A stretch of 64,000 nt of DNA from Nocardioides marmorisolisilvae (GCF_003725775.1 NZ_RJSG01000006.1:62001-126000); one strand, 5' to 3'. Positions 45,349-55,239 are shown, numbered from the stretch's first letter. Program-made: numbers and translations. The notes: generated from the sequence alone by a model not told the origin.

Positions 45349-47216
45349 GACCGGACCGTGATCTCGGCGATCTTGCCCTGGAACCCTCCGGAGACCTTGG
45401 GCAGCTTGGTCAACCAGATCACCAGGTAGCGGGTGCGCACCTTCGGGTCGAGCCGGAAGACCGCCGAGTCGCCGACGTCGCTCAGGGACGCGAGCCGGGT
45501 GGCGTCGGCCAACTCGGCCGGCGGGTCGTTCTCGCCGGGTGCGGTGCCGTAGAGCTCGACGTCGTTCGGCGTACCGACGAGCTTGACCTCGACGGACCCG
45601 ACCTCCTGCTGGGAGCCGAGGTCGAGGACCAGGCCGACGCCGCTCTTGAGGCCGCCGAGGTGGGCGTCCCCGCGGTAGACGCTGGTCTGCCAGGTCGTGG
45701 AGGGGTTGCCGTCGAAGGCCCGCGGCACCTGCTGCGGGTTCTCCTCGGGCGGGTCGCCCTCGGGGTCGAAGTCCCCGGCCTGCACGATCGGGATCGGGGT
45801 GCCGGTGACCACCGGGGTCGGCGGTGCGGAGGTCGTCGGGGTCTGCGAGCCGGAGCCCGACGGGCTGTTGTCGTCGCCCTTGCCGACGGTGAACGCGGCG
45901 TACATCGCACCGGCCAGCGCCAGCACCAGAACCAGGATCACCAGGGTGCGCAGCCAGCGGCGCCGTCGGCGCGGCGGGGCGACCGTCCGCGCCGGCCCCG
46001 GCTCCTCCTCGAACGGCCAGAACCCGGTGTTCTGCCCGGTCGGCGGGTTCGCCCCCGCGGGCGGGGCCGGGATGCGACGTTCCTCGGTGGCGAACAGGGG
46101 TCGGTCGACCGGAGCCTCGAACGGCGGCGGCGGGGGTGCTGGTTCCCAGGCGTCGGGCTCGAAGAACTCGATGCTCTCCAGCGGTGGGCCGGACGCCATC
46201 GTCTCCTCCGGGTCGACCAGCGGCCGTGCGGGCGGATCCGGCTCGGAGGCGGGCTCGGAGGCAGGCTCGGGAGCAGGCGGTGGCGGCGGTACCGGCGCCG
46301 CCGCTTCTGGGGCCGGAACCGGGGCCGGGACGTCGACCACGGGGATGCCGTCGGTCCCAGTGGGGGCCTCGGGCGTCTCTAGCTCCTCCTGCATCGTCGG
46401 CAGGTCGACCGGAGCACCCGCGGTCGGGTCGCCGACGTAGTCGCTGAGCGCGGCCGCGATCTCGTAGGCGGACTCCACCGGCAGGACGTGCTGCGAGGCT
46501 TCCTTGTGCAGCACCCGGTCGCAGATCGCGTCCAGGGTGCGCGGGACCCCGGCGCGGACCTGGCGTGGGCGGAGCGGCCGGTTGCCCTCGCGCGGTGCCG
46601 GCGGCAGGGACGAGGGCGCGACGCCCGGCCAACGGCCGGTGAGTGCGGCGTACAGGATGCCGGCGAGGTCGATCACGTCGGCCTCGCGCGGGCTGATCTC
46701 GCCGTACGGCGAGGGCTCGGTCAGGTTCCGCTCGAACGCGGCGTTGACGACGAAGCCGATGATCTTCACCGCCCCGGAGTCGGTGACCAGCACCGCTTCC
46801 GGGTTGAGCCGTCCGTGGACGAGGTCCTTGGCGTGCGCTGCGGCGATCGCCTCGGCGACCTCGCGGGCCAGCCAGGCGGCCCGCATCGGCGGCAGCGTGC
46901 CCTGGGCGAGCATCACGTCCAGCGACGAGCCCTGCCCCCACTCGTTGATCACCCAGGTGGTGCCGTCGACGTCGTCGCAGTCCAGGACGCGCAGGAAGTG
47001 CTGCTCGGTGACCAGGGCCGAGCGCCGTGCGGCGTCGAGCACGGCCGGAGCGCGCGGGTCGTCGCTCGGGACGACGTGCACGGCGACGTTGCGGGCGAGC
47101 ACCGTGTCGGTGGCGCGCCAGAACCGGGCACCGCCTTGCTCCGAGAGGAGGACTTCCAGGCGGTACCGACCGCCCAGCAGCGTGCCCGGGCTCATCGCGC
47201 GTGGCCCGTCGTTCAC
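45345..47216 (-). CDS. Membrane pseudokinase with discoidin-like extracellular domain (separate MviN partner)
   Basis: The 623-residue protein has a kinase-like fold (about 12-262), a Pro/Glu-rich linker (265-415), one membrane helix (421-445) and an extracellular galactose-binding/discoidin-like domain (about 478-623, VPRAFDGNPSTTWQTSVYRG). Catalytic residues are gone: the VAxK lysine is His47 (VAVH), HRD reads HGR (134-136) and DFG reads IGF (153-155). In M. tuberculosis the same pseudokinase-TM-discoidin unit is fused to MurJ (Rv3910) and recruits FhaA. Here it is a separate gene 57 bp after murJ. The role is inferred from that homology. Confidence 0.88.
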   Translation of the reverse strand: MNDGPRAMSPGTLLGGRYRLEVLLSEQGGARFWRATDTVLARNVAVHVVPSDDPRAPAVLDAARRSALVTEQHFLRVLDCDDVDGTTWVINEWGQGSSLDVMLAQGTLPPMRAAWLAREVAEAIAAAHAKDLVHGRLNPEAVLVTDSGAVKIIGFVVNAAFERNLTEPSPYGEISPREADVIDLAGILYAALTGRWPGVAPSSLPPAPREGNRPLRPRQVRAGVPRTLDAICDRVLHKEASQHVLPVESAYEIAAALSDYVGDPTAGAPVDLPTMQEELETPEAPTGTDGIPVVDVPAPVPAPEAAAPVPPPPPAPEPASEPASEPDPPARPLVDPEETMASGPPLESIEFFEPDAWEPAPPPPPFEAPVDRPLFATEERRIPAPPAGANPPTGQNTGFWPFEEEPGPARTVAPPRRRRRWLRTLVILVLVLALAGAMYAAFTVGKGDDNSPSGSGSQTPTTSAPPTPVVTGTPIPIVQAGDFDPEGDPPEENPQQVPRAFDGNPSTTWQTSVYRGDAHLGGLKSGVGLVLDLGSQQEVGSVEVKLVGTPNDVELYGTAPGENDPPAELADATRLASLSDVGDSAVFRLDPKVRTRYLVIWLTKLPKVSGGFQGKIAEITVRS

Positions 47217-47273
47217 CTCAGCACAGCCCTCCTCGGCCGGTTTCGTCGCCCCATCGTAGGGGCGCGCCCACCT

Positions 47274-48944
47274 CTAGGGACGGATTCGCCGGGTCACGAT
47301 CTGGGTGACCTCCGTGACCTCGGTCAGCCGGAACAGGCGCGCCAGCACGAGGTAGCTGCCCATCCCGACGCCGCCCATAAGCGCGAGCCGCACCAGCACC
47401 GAGAACTTGTCGGTGCCGTCGAAGGAGTGGTCCAGGCCGACGCGGGTCAGCCAGGCGAGGCCGGCCGAGATCGCGACCACCACCGCGATCCGTACGGCGA
47501 AGCGGACCAGGTCGCGCCCGCCGAGTCCGCCGGTGCGCACGGCCAGCTGCCGGAACGAGATCGCAGCGCCGACGGCGTACGAGATCGCGTAGGCGAGCAC
47601 CAGCCGCGGTGCGGTGTCCGCGGGGTCGATGTCCCGGGTCAGCGCGACCGCGGCGACGATGTTCACCGCCGAGATCACGCACTGGATGGCGAAGACCCGC
47701 CGGTTCTGCTCGAGCGCGTAGAACCCGCGCAGCACCAGGTAGTGGCTGGTGAAGAAGAACAGGCCGACCGCGAACAGGGAGACCGACGGCACGAAGTCAC
47801 CGGCCGAGTTCCGGGCCGAGCCGTAGGCCCAGATGATGTTGACCAGGTCGGGCGCGACCACCGGGATCAGCGCCAGCACCGGCAGCACCAGCGCGAAGGT
47901 CGAGCGCATGGTCGCGTTCACCGAGGAGGCCAGGGCACGCAGGTCGCCGGCGGCGGCGTACCCGGACAGCCGGGGCAGCACGGCGGTGGCCAGCGAGACG
48001 GTGATGATCGAGTGCGGCACCATCACCAGCAGGAACGCGTTCGAGTACACGGTGTAGCCGGTGCCGTCGGTCCCGGCAGCGGTACCGCCCGAGGCCAGCC
48101 GTACGACGACCGTGTAGGCGACCTGGTTGACCACCACGAACAGCACCGTCCAGATGGACAGGCGCAGGGTGTGCCCGAGCCCGGAGTGCCGGAAGTCGAA
48201 GCGCGGGCGGTAGCTGAAGCCCGAACGCTTCAGGTACGGGATCAGGATCAGGAACTGGACCGCGATGCCGATCGTCGAGCCGATGCCGAGCAGCGCCTCG
48301 GCGCCGGAGGAGTACGGGCCGGCCTGCTCGGCCTTGCTCGCGGTGCCGACGGTGAGCAGGTAGAGCACGATCACGAAGACCGAGATGACGTTGTTCGCGA
48401 TCGGCGCCCACATCATCGGGCCGAAGCTGCGGCGCGCGTTCAGCACCTGGCCGACGAGCACGAACATCCCGTAGAAGAAGACCTGCGGCAGGCAGTAGCG
48501 GGCGAAAGCGATCATCGACGCGCGCTCGGCCGCGAAGTCGTGGGTGAAGTACTGCGGGTTGACCAGCAGCCGCATCACCAGGGGCGCGGCGACCACCAGC
48601 AGCACGGTGACCGCGGTGAGGAACAGCGCGGCGAGGGTGATCACCCGGTTGGTGTAGGCCTCGCCACCGTCGGCGTCGTTGCGGATCGCGCGCACCAGCT
48701 GCGGAACGAGCACCGCGTTGAAGACGCCGCCCGCCAGCAGGATGTAGAGCATGTTCGGCAGCGTGTTCGCGACGTTGAAGATGTCGGCGTGCAGGCCGGT
48801 GCCGAGCGCGGCGGCGAGCAGCGAGGTGCGCACGAAGCCGGAGAGCCGCGAGACCACGGTCCCGGCGGCCATGACCGCGCTGGAGCCGACGACCGACGGC
48901 TCGGCTGCTTCCTCGGGCCCGTCGTCGGGCCCGTGCTCAGCCAC
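47274..48944 (-). CDS. murJ: Lipid II flippase MurJ (MviN)
   Basis: The 556-aa protein has about 14 membrane helices. It starts after a short acidic tail with SSAVMAAGTVVSRLSGFVRTSL and contains IFNVANTLPNMLYILLAGGVFNAVLVPQLVRA, the MurJ N-terminal signature with essential Arg residues. It moves lipid II across the membrane for wall synthesis. Unlike mycobacterial MviN it stops after the membrane domain. Its GTG overlaps the DUF6049 stop by 8 bp. Confidence 0.95.
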   Translation of the reverse strand: MAEHGPDDGPEEAAEPSVVGSSAVMAAGTVVSRLSGFVRTSLLAAALGTGLHADIFNVANTLPNMLYILLAGGVFNAVLVPQLVRAIRNDADGGEAYTNRVITLAALFLTAVTVLLVVAAPLVMRLLVNPQYFTHDFAAERASMIAFARYCLPQVFFYGMFVLVGQVLNARRSFGPMMWAPIANNVISVFVIVLYLLTVGTASKAEQAGPYSSGAEALLGIGSTIGIAVQFLILIPYLKRSGFSYRPRFDFRHSGLGHTLRLSIWTVLFVVVNQVAYTVVVRLASGGTAAGTDGTGYTVYSNAFLLVMVPHSIITVSLATAVLPRLSGYAAAGDLRALASSVNATMRSTFALVLPVLALIPVVAPDLVNIIWAYGSARNSAGDFVPSVSLFAVGLFFFTSHYLVLRGFYALEQNRRVFAIQCVISAVNIVAAVALTRDIDPADTAPRLVLAYAISYAVGAAISFRQLAVRTGGLGGRDLVRFAVRIAVVVAISAGLAWLTRVGLDHSFDGTDKFSVLVRLALMGGVGMGSYLVLARLFRLTEVTEVTQIVTRRIRP

Positions 48945-51069
48945 GACCCTTCCAGCGGTGCTCGACCAGGCCGCGGCGGACCCGGCGCAGGATCATCACG
49001 ACCAGCAGCGCCCCGAACCCGATCAGCACGAACCAGATGGTCTTGCCGACCTGGCTGGTGCGCAGGCTGAAGGACAACGGGGTGCCGAGCTCGGTGCCGT
49101 CGGCGGTGACCGGGGTCAGCGTGATCCGGGTGACACCGATCGAGGAAGCCTTCGCCTTCAGCCGCAGGACCGTGCGCTCACCCGGGGCCATCTTCACCGG
49201 CTTGCTGGCCGCGACCGTCACGTCACTGGCGGACGTGCGCGGTTCCACGCCGACCTTCACCGGCTGGTCGAGGCCGTTGACCAGGGTGACCGCCAGGGTG
49301 CCCGAACCACCGGACAGGGTGACGAAGTCGGTGCCCAGCACCTCGACCTTGCCGATCCGGCTGCGGACCGCCGCGTTCGTGTCGAGCACCTGGACGCGGG
49401 TCCCGACCTCGTCGTCGCGGGCGTGCACCGAGACGGCGTTCAGGGCGGTCCCGCCGAGGGTGTGCTCGACGTGGTTCTCGGACAGCAGCAGCTGGGAGAG
49501 CGCGGTGCTGGTCTGGGCGAGCGTCCGGGCAGCCCCGATGTTCTGGCCGGGGATCTCCAGCTTGCGCTGGGAGTCGGGGTAGCCGAGCGAGCCGTCGAAG
49601 GTCGGGGTGCTCGGGTCGGTGTTCGGGCTGAGTGACACCAGGTCGACCCACGGCTGGTCGAGGCTGGTGAAGAAGTCGGCGGACTGCCAGGACGTGCCCG
49701 GGTCCCATCCGGCCGGCAGCTCGACGACCATCGGGCCGTTGGTCTTCTCGGTGGTGCGCAGCGCGGCGTCCGCCAGGATCCGCTGCCGCAGGGCGAGCGC
49801 GTCCAGCGCCGGGGTCGGTCCGGGGCCGCCGCTGGAGGCCTGGGCGTCGACGAAGGTCAGGTCCTGTCCCTTCGGCGCGAGCCACCGGGTCCGGGTGCGC
49901 GGGGTGCCGTGGTCGGAGACCAGCACCGTGGTCCGCGCCTTGAGCCGCGCGATGGTCTCGTCGGCCAGCCAACCGGTCGGCGGCGCGACCGTCGGCACGA
50001 CGTCGATGCGCAGGTCCGCGAAGGTCTCGCTCGAGAGCTTGGTGGTCAGGCCGTAGAGCCCGGAGCGCGATCGCAGCAGGGCGGCGATGTCCGGGTCGGC
50101 GTACCCGAGTCCGAGGGTGGTGTGCCGGCGCGCCGCGACCTTGACCTGGTTCAGCCAGGCCGTCGCGTTGGCCTGGTCGACGGCGCCCTCGCGGTCCTCG
50201 GACCGCGACGGGGACTCCGACGGGCTGGGGCTCTCGCTCGGCCCCTCGTGGCTCGCCTTGCCCAGCGACAGCGCCGGGTTGCCGGCGGCGACGTCCGAGG
50301 CGGCGTCGAGCACGGCGGGATCGATCAGCAGCGTCAGCGGAGTCGGCCCGGCAGCGGTGAGAAAACCGGCGACCCGACCGAGCCTGCCGGACGGCTCGAG
50401 GAGGTCCGACCAGGCTGTCGGGTTGAGCAGCCGCGCCTTGGAGTCGCGTCGCACCTCCTGGCGGACCGGGACGACGAGCGCCACGGACGTGTGGGCCTTC
50501 TTGTCCTTGACCAGCGGGATGAAGGTGCGGTCCCGGCCCTGGACGCTGCGCTCGCCGCTCTCGGACTGGGCCAGCGCGTGGATGCCGACCCAGTAGACCC
50601 CGGGAGCCCCCGAGATCTGCAGGTCCTTGACCGGGACGGCGATCCGGAAGGACGCGGTCTGCGCCGGCTGGAGGTCGCCGAGGGTCTCGAAGTCGCCGAT
50701 CTTGGTGATCCGCTCGCCCACGTCGGTGGTCGGGTCGGAGGCCGCCGCGGTGTCGAGCTCCTCGCGGGTGGTGATCGGCTGGAACCCGATGAAGGGGTGC
50801 ACGTTCACCGACCGCCAGATGTCCTGGGAGCTGTTCGTGACCGTGCCTTCCAGCACCAGGTGGCCCTTGGTCGGGACCACCGCCGGGGTCATCCGGACGA
50901 GCCGGACGGTCAGCGGGGCGTCCGGGACCGGGGCGGGTGCGGCGCCTGCGGGGGCCCACGGCAGCAGCGTGGCGAGCAGCAGACCGAGCACCAGCGCGAG
51001 CACCGGGCCGCGGTTCCGGGCTGCGGGTCGCCGGAACGCGGTTCCGGACGACGCGCAGGGGTGACTCAC
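48937..51069 (-). CDS. DUF6049 family secreted membrane protein
   Basis: The 710-aa protein has a signal peptide (GPVLALVLGLLLATLLPWAPAGA, about 20-43), a large extracellular part (to about 670), one C-terminal membrane helix (TIWFVLIGFGALLVVMILRR) and a basic tail. It corresponds in position and topology to M. tuberculosis Rv3909. Function is unknown, but the conserved link to murJ implies a role in envelope assembly. Start chosen at the GTG at 51069; the in-frame TTG at 51093 is a less likely alternative. Confidence 0.85.
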   Translation of the reverse strand: MSHPCASSGTAFRRPAARNRGPVLALVLGLLLATLLPWAPAGAAPAPVPDAPLTVRLVRMTPAVVPTKGHLVLEGTVTNSSQDIWRSVNVHPFIGFQPITTREELDTAAASDPTTDVGERITKIGDFETLGDLQPAQTASFRIAVPVKDLQISGAPGVYWVGIHALAQSESGERSVQGRDRTFIPLVKDKKAHTSVALVVPVRQEVRRDSKARLLNPTAWSDLLEPSGRLGRVAGFLTAAGPTPLTLLIDPAVLDAASDVAAGNPALSLGKASHEGPSESPSPSESPSRSEDREGAVDQANATAWLNQVKVAARRHTTLGLGYADPDIAALLRSRSGLYGLTTKLSSETFADLRIDVVPTVAPPTGWLADETIARLKARTTVLVSDHGTPRTRTRWLAPKGQDLTFVDAQASSGGPGPTPALDALALRQRILADAALRTTEKTNGPMVVELPAGWDPGTSWQSADFFTSLDQPWVDLVSLSPNTDPSTPTFDGSLGYPDSQRKLEIPGQNIGAARTLAQTSTALSQLLLSENHVEHTLGGTALNAVSVHARDDEVGTRVQVLDTNAAVRSRIGKVEVLGTDFVTLSGGSGTLAVTLVNGLDQPVKVGVEPRTSASDVTVAASKPVKMAPGERTVLRLKAKASSIGVTRITLTPVTADGTELGTPLSFSLRTSQVGKTIWFVLIGFGALLVVMILRRVRRGLVEHRWKGRG

Positions 51070-51168
51070 ACCCGCGATGCTAACGAGTCGCAAGCGGACG
51101 ATTCCTCACGCCATGCAGGGGTGGTCGGCTCCGGGTGGGCCGGTGGGCCGCCGATAGAGTTACCTCCC

Positions 51169-52608
51169 GTGTCGCTGAACATCTCGCAGGCCCAGGAGCG
51201 CGCGCTCGCCGAGCTGCTGCGGCTGGCCCCGGTGATCGACGAGCTCGGCGCCCGGTTCGCGGCTGCGGGCGAGCAGATCGCCCTGGTCGGCGGCCCGGTG
51301 CGCGACGCCATGCTCGGGCGGCTCCAGAACGACCTGGACTTCACCACCTCGGCGCGACCCGAGGTCACCGAGAAGCTGGTCAAGGGCTGGGCCGACGCGG
51401 TCTGGGACATCGGCCGGGACTTCGGCACCATCGGCTGCCGCCGCGGCGAGTGGCAGATCGAGATCACCACCTTCCGCTCGGAGAAGTACGACGCGACCAG
51501 CCGCAAGCCCGAGGTTGCCTACGGCGACTCGCTGGTCGGTGACCTCGGACGCCGCGACTTCACCGTCAACGCGATGGCGATCTCGCTGCCCGGCAACGTC
51601 TTCGAGGACCCGTTCGGCGGCATCGTCGACCTCGCCCAGCAGGTGCTCCGCACGCCGGGCCGTCCCGAGGACTCGTTCAGCGACGACCCGCTGCGGATGA
51701 TGCGCGCGGCCCGCTTCGCCGGCCAGCTCGGGTTCACCGTCGCGCCCGAGGTCAAGCAGGCGATGACCGACATGGCCGACCGGATCCGGATCGTCTCGGC
51801 CGAGCGGGTGCGCGACGAGCTGGTGAAGCTGGTCTGCTCCCCGCGACCACGCGCCGGACTCGAGCTGCTCGTGGAGACCGGCCTCGCCGAGCAGGTGCTG
51901 CCCGAGCTGCCGGCGCTGGCGCTGGAGCGCGACGAGCACCACCGGCACAAGGACGTCTACGAGCACACCCTGACCGTGCTCGAGCAGTCGATCGCGCTGG
52001 AGGACCGGCTGCCTGAGGGCGGCCCGGACTTCGTCGCTCGTTTCGCGGCCCTGATGCACGACATCGGCAAGCCGAGGACCCGGCGTTTTGCGGACGACGG
52101 TGTGGTCACCTTCCACCACCACGACGTGGTCGGCGCGAAGCTCACCAAGAAGCGGATGCAGGAGCTGCGCTTCTCCTCCGAGCAGACCGCGGAGGTCAGC
52201 CGGCTCGTCGAGCTGCACCTGCGGTTCCACGGGTACGGCGACGGGCAGTGGACCGACTCGGCGGTGCGCCGCTACGTGCGCGACGCCGGTCCGCTGCTGA
52301 GCCGGCTGCACATCCTGACCCGCGCCGACTGCACCACGCGCAACCAGCGCAAGGCCGAGCGGCTGCGTCGTACCTACGACGAGCTGGAGCAGCGGATCGC
52401 CCGGCTGTCCGAGCAGGAGGAGCTGGACGCGATCCGGCCCGACCTGGACGGCAACCAGATCATGGAGATCCTCGGCATCCCGGCCGGACGCGAGGTCGGT
52501 GCGGCGTACCAGTTCCTGCTCGAGCTGCGCCTCGACAACGGGCCGATGGAGTACGACGCGGCGCGAGCCGCGCTGCTGGAGTGGGCCGCGTCGCGCCCGT
52601 CCTCGTAG
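51169..52608 (+). CDS. CCA tRNA nucleotidyltransferase (PcnA/Cca family)
   Basis: The 479-residue protein has the class II nucleotidyltransferase motif IALVGGPVRDAMLGRLQNDLDF (metal Asp pair in DLDF), RRDFTVNAMAIS and RMMRAARFAGQLGF. An HD domain follows (HHRHKDVYEHTLTVLEQ; ALMHDIGKPRTR). It adds or repairs the CCA end of tRNA, necessary here for tRNA-Ile, whose CCA is not encoded. A TAGAGT -10-like element ends eight bases before the GTG, so the transcript may be leaderless. It is divergent from DUF6049. Confidence 0.93.
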   Translation: MSLNISQAQERALAELLRLAPVIDELGARFAAAGEQIALVGGPVRDAMLGRLQNDLDFTTSARPEVTEKLVKGWADAVWDIGRDFGTIGCRRGEWQIEITTFRSEKYDATSRKPEVAYGDSLVGDLGRRDFTVNAMAISLPGNVFEDPFGGIVDLAQQVLRTPGRPEDSFSDDPLRMMRAARFAGQLGFTVAPEVKQAMTDMADRIRIVSAERVRDELVKLVCSPRPRAGLELLVETGLAEQVLPELPALALERDEHHRHKDVYEHTLTVLEQSIALEDRLPEGGPDFVARFAALMHDIGKPRTRRFADDGVVTFHHHDVVGAKLTKKRMQELRFSSEQTAEVSRLVELHLRFHGYGDGQWTDSAVRRYVRDAGPLLSRLHILTRADCTTRNQRKAERLRRTYDELEQRIARLSEQEELDAIRPDLDGNQIMEILGIPAGREVGAAYQFLLELRLDNGPMEYDAARAALLEWAASRPSS

Positions 52609-52617
52609 CCTGGCGCG

Positions 52618-53589
52618 GTGACCCACCTCCACGACCGCTTCGGTGCGCTCGACCTCGAGCACGTGCCGCTGGGCACCGGCCCGACCCCGGTACGCCGGCT
52701 GGACGGCCTGGTCGACGGCGTGGATCTCTGGCTCAAGGACGAGAGCCGCTTCGGTGACGGGGCCTGGGCCGGCAACAAGGTCCGCAAGCTGGAGTGGATC
52801 CTCCCCGAGGCGCGCCGTCGTGGGACGCGGACGCTGTTCACGGTGGGCGGGATCGGCACCCACTGGGGTCTTGCGTGCGCGCTCTACGGCGCCGACCACG
52901 GGCTGCGCACCGTGCTCGGACTGGTGGACCAGCCCGTCGACGACCACGTGCGTCAGCAGCTCGCGCGGCTCGAGGCGTCCGGGGCCGAGCTGCACCGCTA
53001 CCGCAACCCCACCCGGCTCAAGCTGGCGGCGCCGTGGCTGATCGCCCGTAACCTGCACGGCGGGCGGTTGCCCTGGTACCTGCCGGCCGGCGGCTCGAAC
53101 GCCGTGGGCAGCCTCGGCTACGTCGAGACGGCGCTCGAGATCGCGGCCCAGGTCCAGGCCGGCGACCTGCCCGAGCCAGCGACCGTGGTGACCGCCATCG
53201 GCAGCGGCGGGACCGCGGCCGGTCTCGCTCTCGGACTCCGGCTCGCCGGGTTGCGGACCCGGGTCTTCGGTGTTGTCGTCAACGACGCGTTCGCCCTGGA
53301 CGCGCCGGTCATCGCCGGCCTGGCCCGTCGTACGGCGGGCCTGCTCACCGACCGCGGCGCGGGCGAGCTGCCCCGGATCGCGGCCGAGGACCTGACCACC
53401 TCCCCGGACTGGCTGGGCCGGACCTACGGTGACCCGACCCCGGCATCGGTGGCGATGGTGGAGAAGGCAACCGGGCTCGGACTCGAGCTCGAGCCGGTGT
53501 ACACGGGCAAGTCGTTGGCGGCCATCGCCGACCTCGCGGACACCCTCGACGGGCCGGTGCTCTGGTTGAACACCCACGGTCCGCGCTGA
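52618..53589 (+). CDS. PLP-dependent D-cysteine desulfhydrase/ACC deaminase-like enzyme
   Basis: The 323-aa protein matches the fold-type II PLP group: PLGTGPTPVRRL, LWLKDESRFGDGAWAGNKVRKLEWIL (PLP lysine in NKVRKLE), TVGGIGTHWGLACALYG and a phosphate loop VVTAIGSGGTAAGLALG. D-cysteine desulfhydrase and 1-aminocyclopropane-1-carboxylate deaminase share these features, and the substrate is not certain. It lies nine bases after the cca stop. Confidence 0.82.
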   Translation: MTHLHDRFGALDLEHVPLGTGPTPVRRLDGLVDGVDLWLKDESRFGDGAWAGNKVRKLEWILPEARRRGTRTLFTVGGIGTHWGLACALYGADHGLRTVLGLVDQPVDDHVRQQLARLEASGAELHRYRNPTRLKLAAPWLIARNLHGGRLPWYLPAGGSNAVGSLGYVETALEIAAQVQAGDLPEPATVVTAIGSGGTAAGLALGLRLAGLRTRVFGVVVNDAFALDAPVIAGLARRTAGLLTDRGAGELPRIAAEDLTTSPDWLGRTYGDPTPASVAMVEKATGLGLELEPVYTGKSLAAIADLADTLDGPVLWLNTHGPR

Positions 53590-53592
53590 GGC

Positions 53593-54264
53593 TCAGGCCA
53601 GCGTCCGGTACCGGTAGGTCTGGGCGAGCAGCACCAGCGGCACCGCGATCAGCAGGCCGATCTCGAGTGCCAGCAGGCCGAGCACCAGGACGGCCACGGC
53701 GGTCACGGCGAAACCGGTCTCCCGGACCAGGTTCCGGGCCACCAGGCGGGTGCTCGCCGCGATCGCGGACCAGGTGCCCAGACCGCGGTCGACCACGAAG
53801 GTCATCGCGTACCGGGTGAAGAACGCGAGCAGCAGGCCGGGCAGCACCACCAGGACCGTGCCGAGGGTGAGCAGCAGGCTGATCGTCACCGCGGCCGGGA
53901 GGGCACGCAGCAGGTTCCAGCCGCCGAAGACTCCGCGCGACGGCACCTCGTCGATGAGGTCGAGGGAGGCGCGGGACAGCCCGGCCGCCACCAGGTGGCC
54001 GATCAGGAAGAGCACGAACAGCCCGACCAGGACTCCGAGCTGACCGCGACCGGTGGTGCCGGCACAGCGGGCGGTGAGCGTGGTGCCGAGGTAGTAGCGC
54101 GGGCAGGGCGTGGACCCGACCGCGAGACCGATCAACCAGTTCACGAGCACGTTGGCGATCAGGCCGACGACGGTGAGCACGACGGCGGGGACGAGGATCC
54201 GGTCCGGTTGCCGACCGAGCTGCCGGATCGCCGTGCCCAGCGAACGGGTCCGGACAGCAGTCAC
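53593..54264 (-). CDS. Multi-pass membrane protein, hypothetical
   Basis: The 223-aa protein has about five membrane helices: VPAVVLTVVGLIANVLVNWL, VLVGLFVLFLIGHLVAAGLS, TISLLLTLGTVLVVLPGLLL and VTAVAVLVLGLLALEIGLLI. A segment TRYAMTFVVDRGLGTWSAIAASTRLV lies between helices. The next gene shows the same pattern (FSMFYVVDKEMAPMEAIQASFSLV), so the two are probably distant paralogues of one membrane family, similar to glycerophosphodiester phosphodiesterase membrane domains. The start was set at the GTG at 54264; an ATG at 54273 is an alternative. Function unknown. Confidence 0.75.
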   Translation of the reverse strand: MTAVRTRSLGTAIRQLGRQPDRILVPAVVLTVVGLIANVLVNWLIGLAVGSTPCPRYYLGTTLTARCAGTTGRGQLGVLVGLFVLFLIGHLVAAGLSRASLDLIDEVPSRGVFGGWNLLRALPAAVTISLLLTLGTVLVVLPGLLLAFFTRYAMTFVVDRGLGTWSAIAASTRLVARNLVRETGFAVTAVAVLVLGLLALEIGLLIAVPLVLLAQTYRYRTLA

Positions 54265-54308
54265 GCCCGGCATCCTAGGTCGGATGCCGGGCGTGGATGC
54301 CTCCAGGC

Positions 54309-55160
54309 TCACGCCTCGGCGGGCGTCACCGGCTCGTTGTTGAGCGAGCGGAACGTGTACGCAGCCGCACCGATGACCACCGGGATGGCGGCCAGGAGGC
54401 CGACACCGCAGAGGATCGCGCCGACCACGATCGTCACGACCGACAGCAGGAAGAACACGATGGTCTCGCCGAAGTGCGAGGTCACCAGGCTGAAGCTGGC
54501 CTGGATCGCCTCCATCGGGGCCATCTCCTTGTCGACCACGTAGAACATCGAGAACATCGTTAGGTACCCGATCGCGATGCCGGGGACGTAGCAGAGGAAG
54601 CTGCCGATCGAGGTGGCCACGGCCAGGATCAGCGCGGTGGTGATCACGGCCGGCTTGGTCGCGTAGCTGATCACGTCGCCGGCGTTCACCGGCTTGCCGT
54701 CGACCACGTTCAGGCCGGACTTCACCAGACCTGCGCCGAGCGCGTTGGCGATCGCGGTCACGACGAGGCCGATGAGCGCGTAGGCGAAGAGCCGGGTGAA
54801 GAAGCCCGGACCGTCGCAGCCGTCGAAGTTGATCCCGTTCTCGTTGCTGGTCACGGTGCAGCTGGTGTCGAGCAGGGTGGCGTTCATGATCACGAAGCCG
54901 ACGACCTCGAGCACGATCACCACGACGGCCACCAGGAGCGTCGGGACCAGCAGGGTGGCCGGGCTCTTGGAGAACTTGGCCCAGCCGTACTTGATCGCGT
55001 CGGCGCCGTTGTAGCCGGAGCCGCCGGCGGCCGGTGCGCCGTACGCGGGCGGCGGCGGAGGCGGCGTGCCGTAGGACGGCGGCGGGGTCCCGTAGGACGG
55101 CGGCGGAGGCGGCGGCGCCGCCCCTTCGGACGGCGGCGGAGTGGGGTTGTCATCGCTCAT
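54309..55160 (-). CDS. Proline-rich multi-pass membrane protein, hypothetical
   Basis: The 283-aa protein starts MSDDNPTPPPSEGAAPPPPP and has a cytoplasmic Pro/Gly/Tyr tract (repeated SYGTPPP units, to about residue 45). About five membrane helices follow (VPTLLVAVVVIVLEVVGFVI; ALIGLVVTAIANALGAGLV; VITTALILAVATSIGSFLCY; IVFFLLSVVTIVVGAILCGV). The loop FSMFYVVDKEMAPMEAIQASFSLV is shared with its neighbour. Tyr-Pro-rich N-termini of this kind occur in many actinobacterial membrane proteins. Function unknown. Confidence 0.82.
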   Translation of the reverse strand: MSDDNPTPPPSEGAAPPPPPPSYGTPPPSYGTPPPPPPAYGAPAAGGSGYNGADAIKYGWAKFSKSPATLLVPTLLVAVVVIVLEVVGFVIMNATLLDTSCTVTSNENGINFDGCDGPGFFTRLFAYALIGLVVTAIANALGAGLVKSGLNVVDGKPVNAGDVISYATKPAVITTALILAVATSIGSFLCYVPGIAIGYLTMFSMFYVVDKEMAPMEAIQASFSLVTSHFGETIVFFLLSVVTIVVGAILCGVGLLAAIPVVIGAAAYTFRSLNNEPVTPAEA

Positions 55161-55239
55161 GGCGGTCACCGTAGTGACCGCGATCCGCCAGCACATCCCC
55201 TTGTCGGGACTGAAATGTGAACGTAAAGGGGTGGAAACC

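Noticed and set aside
46488-49070. An 860-codon open frame antisense to murJ and the pseudokinase
   Set aside because: Same cause as above; rich in Arg/Asp/Gln/His with no recognisable motif, and the sense genes are certain.
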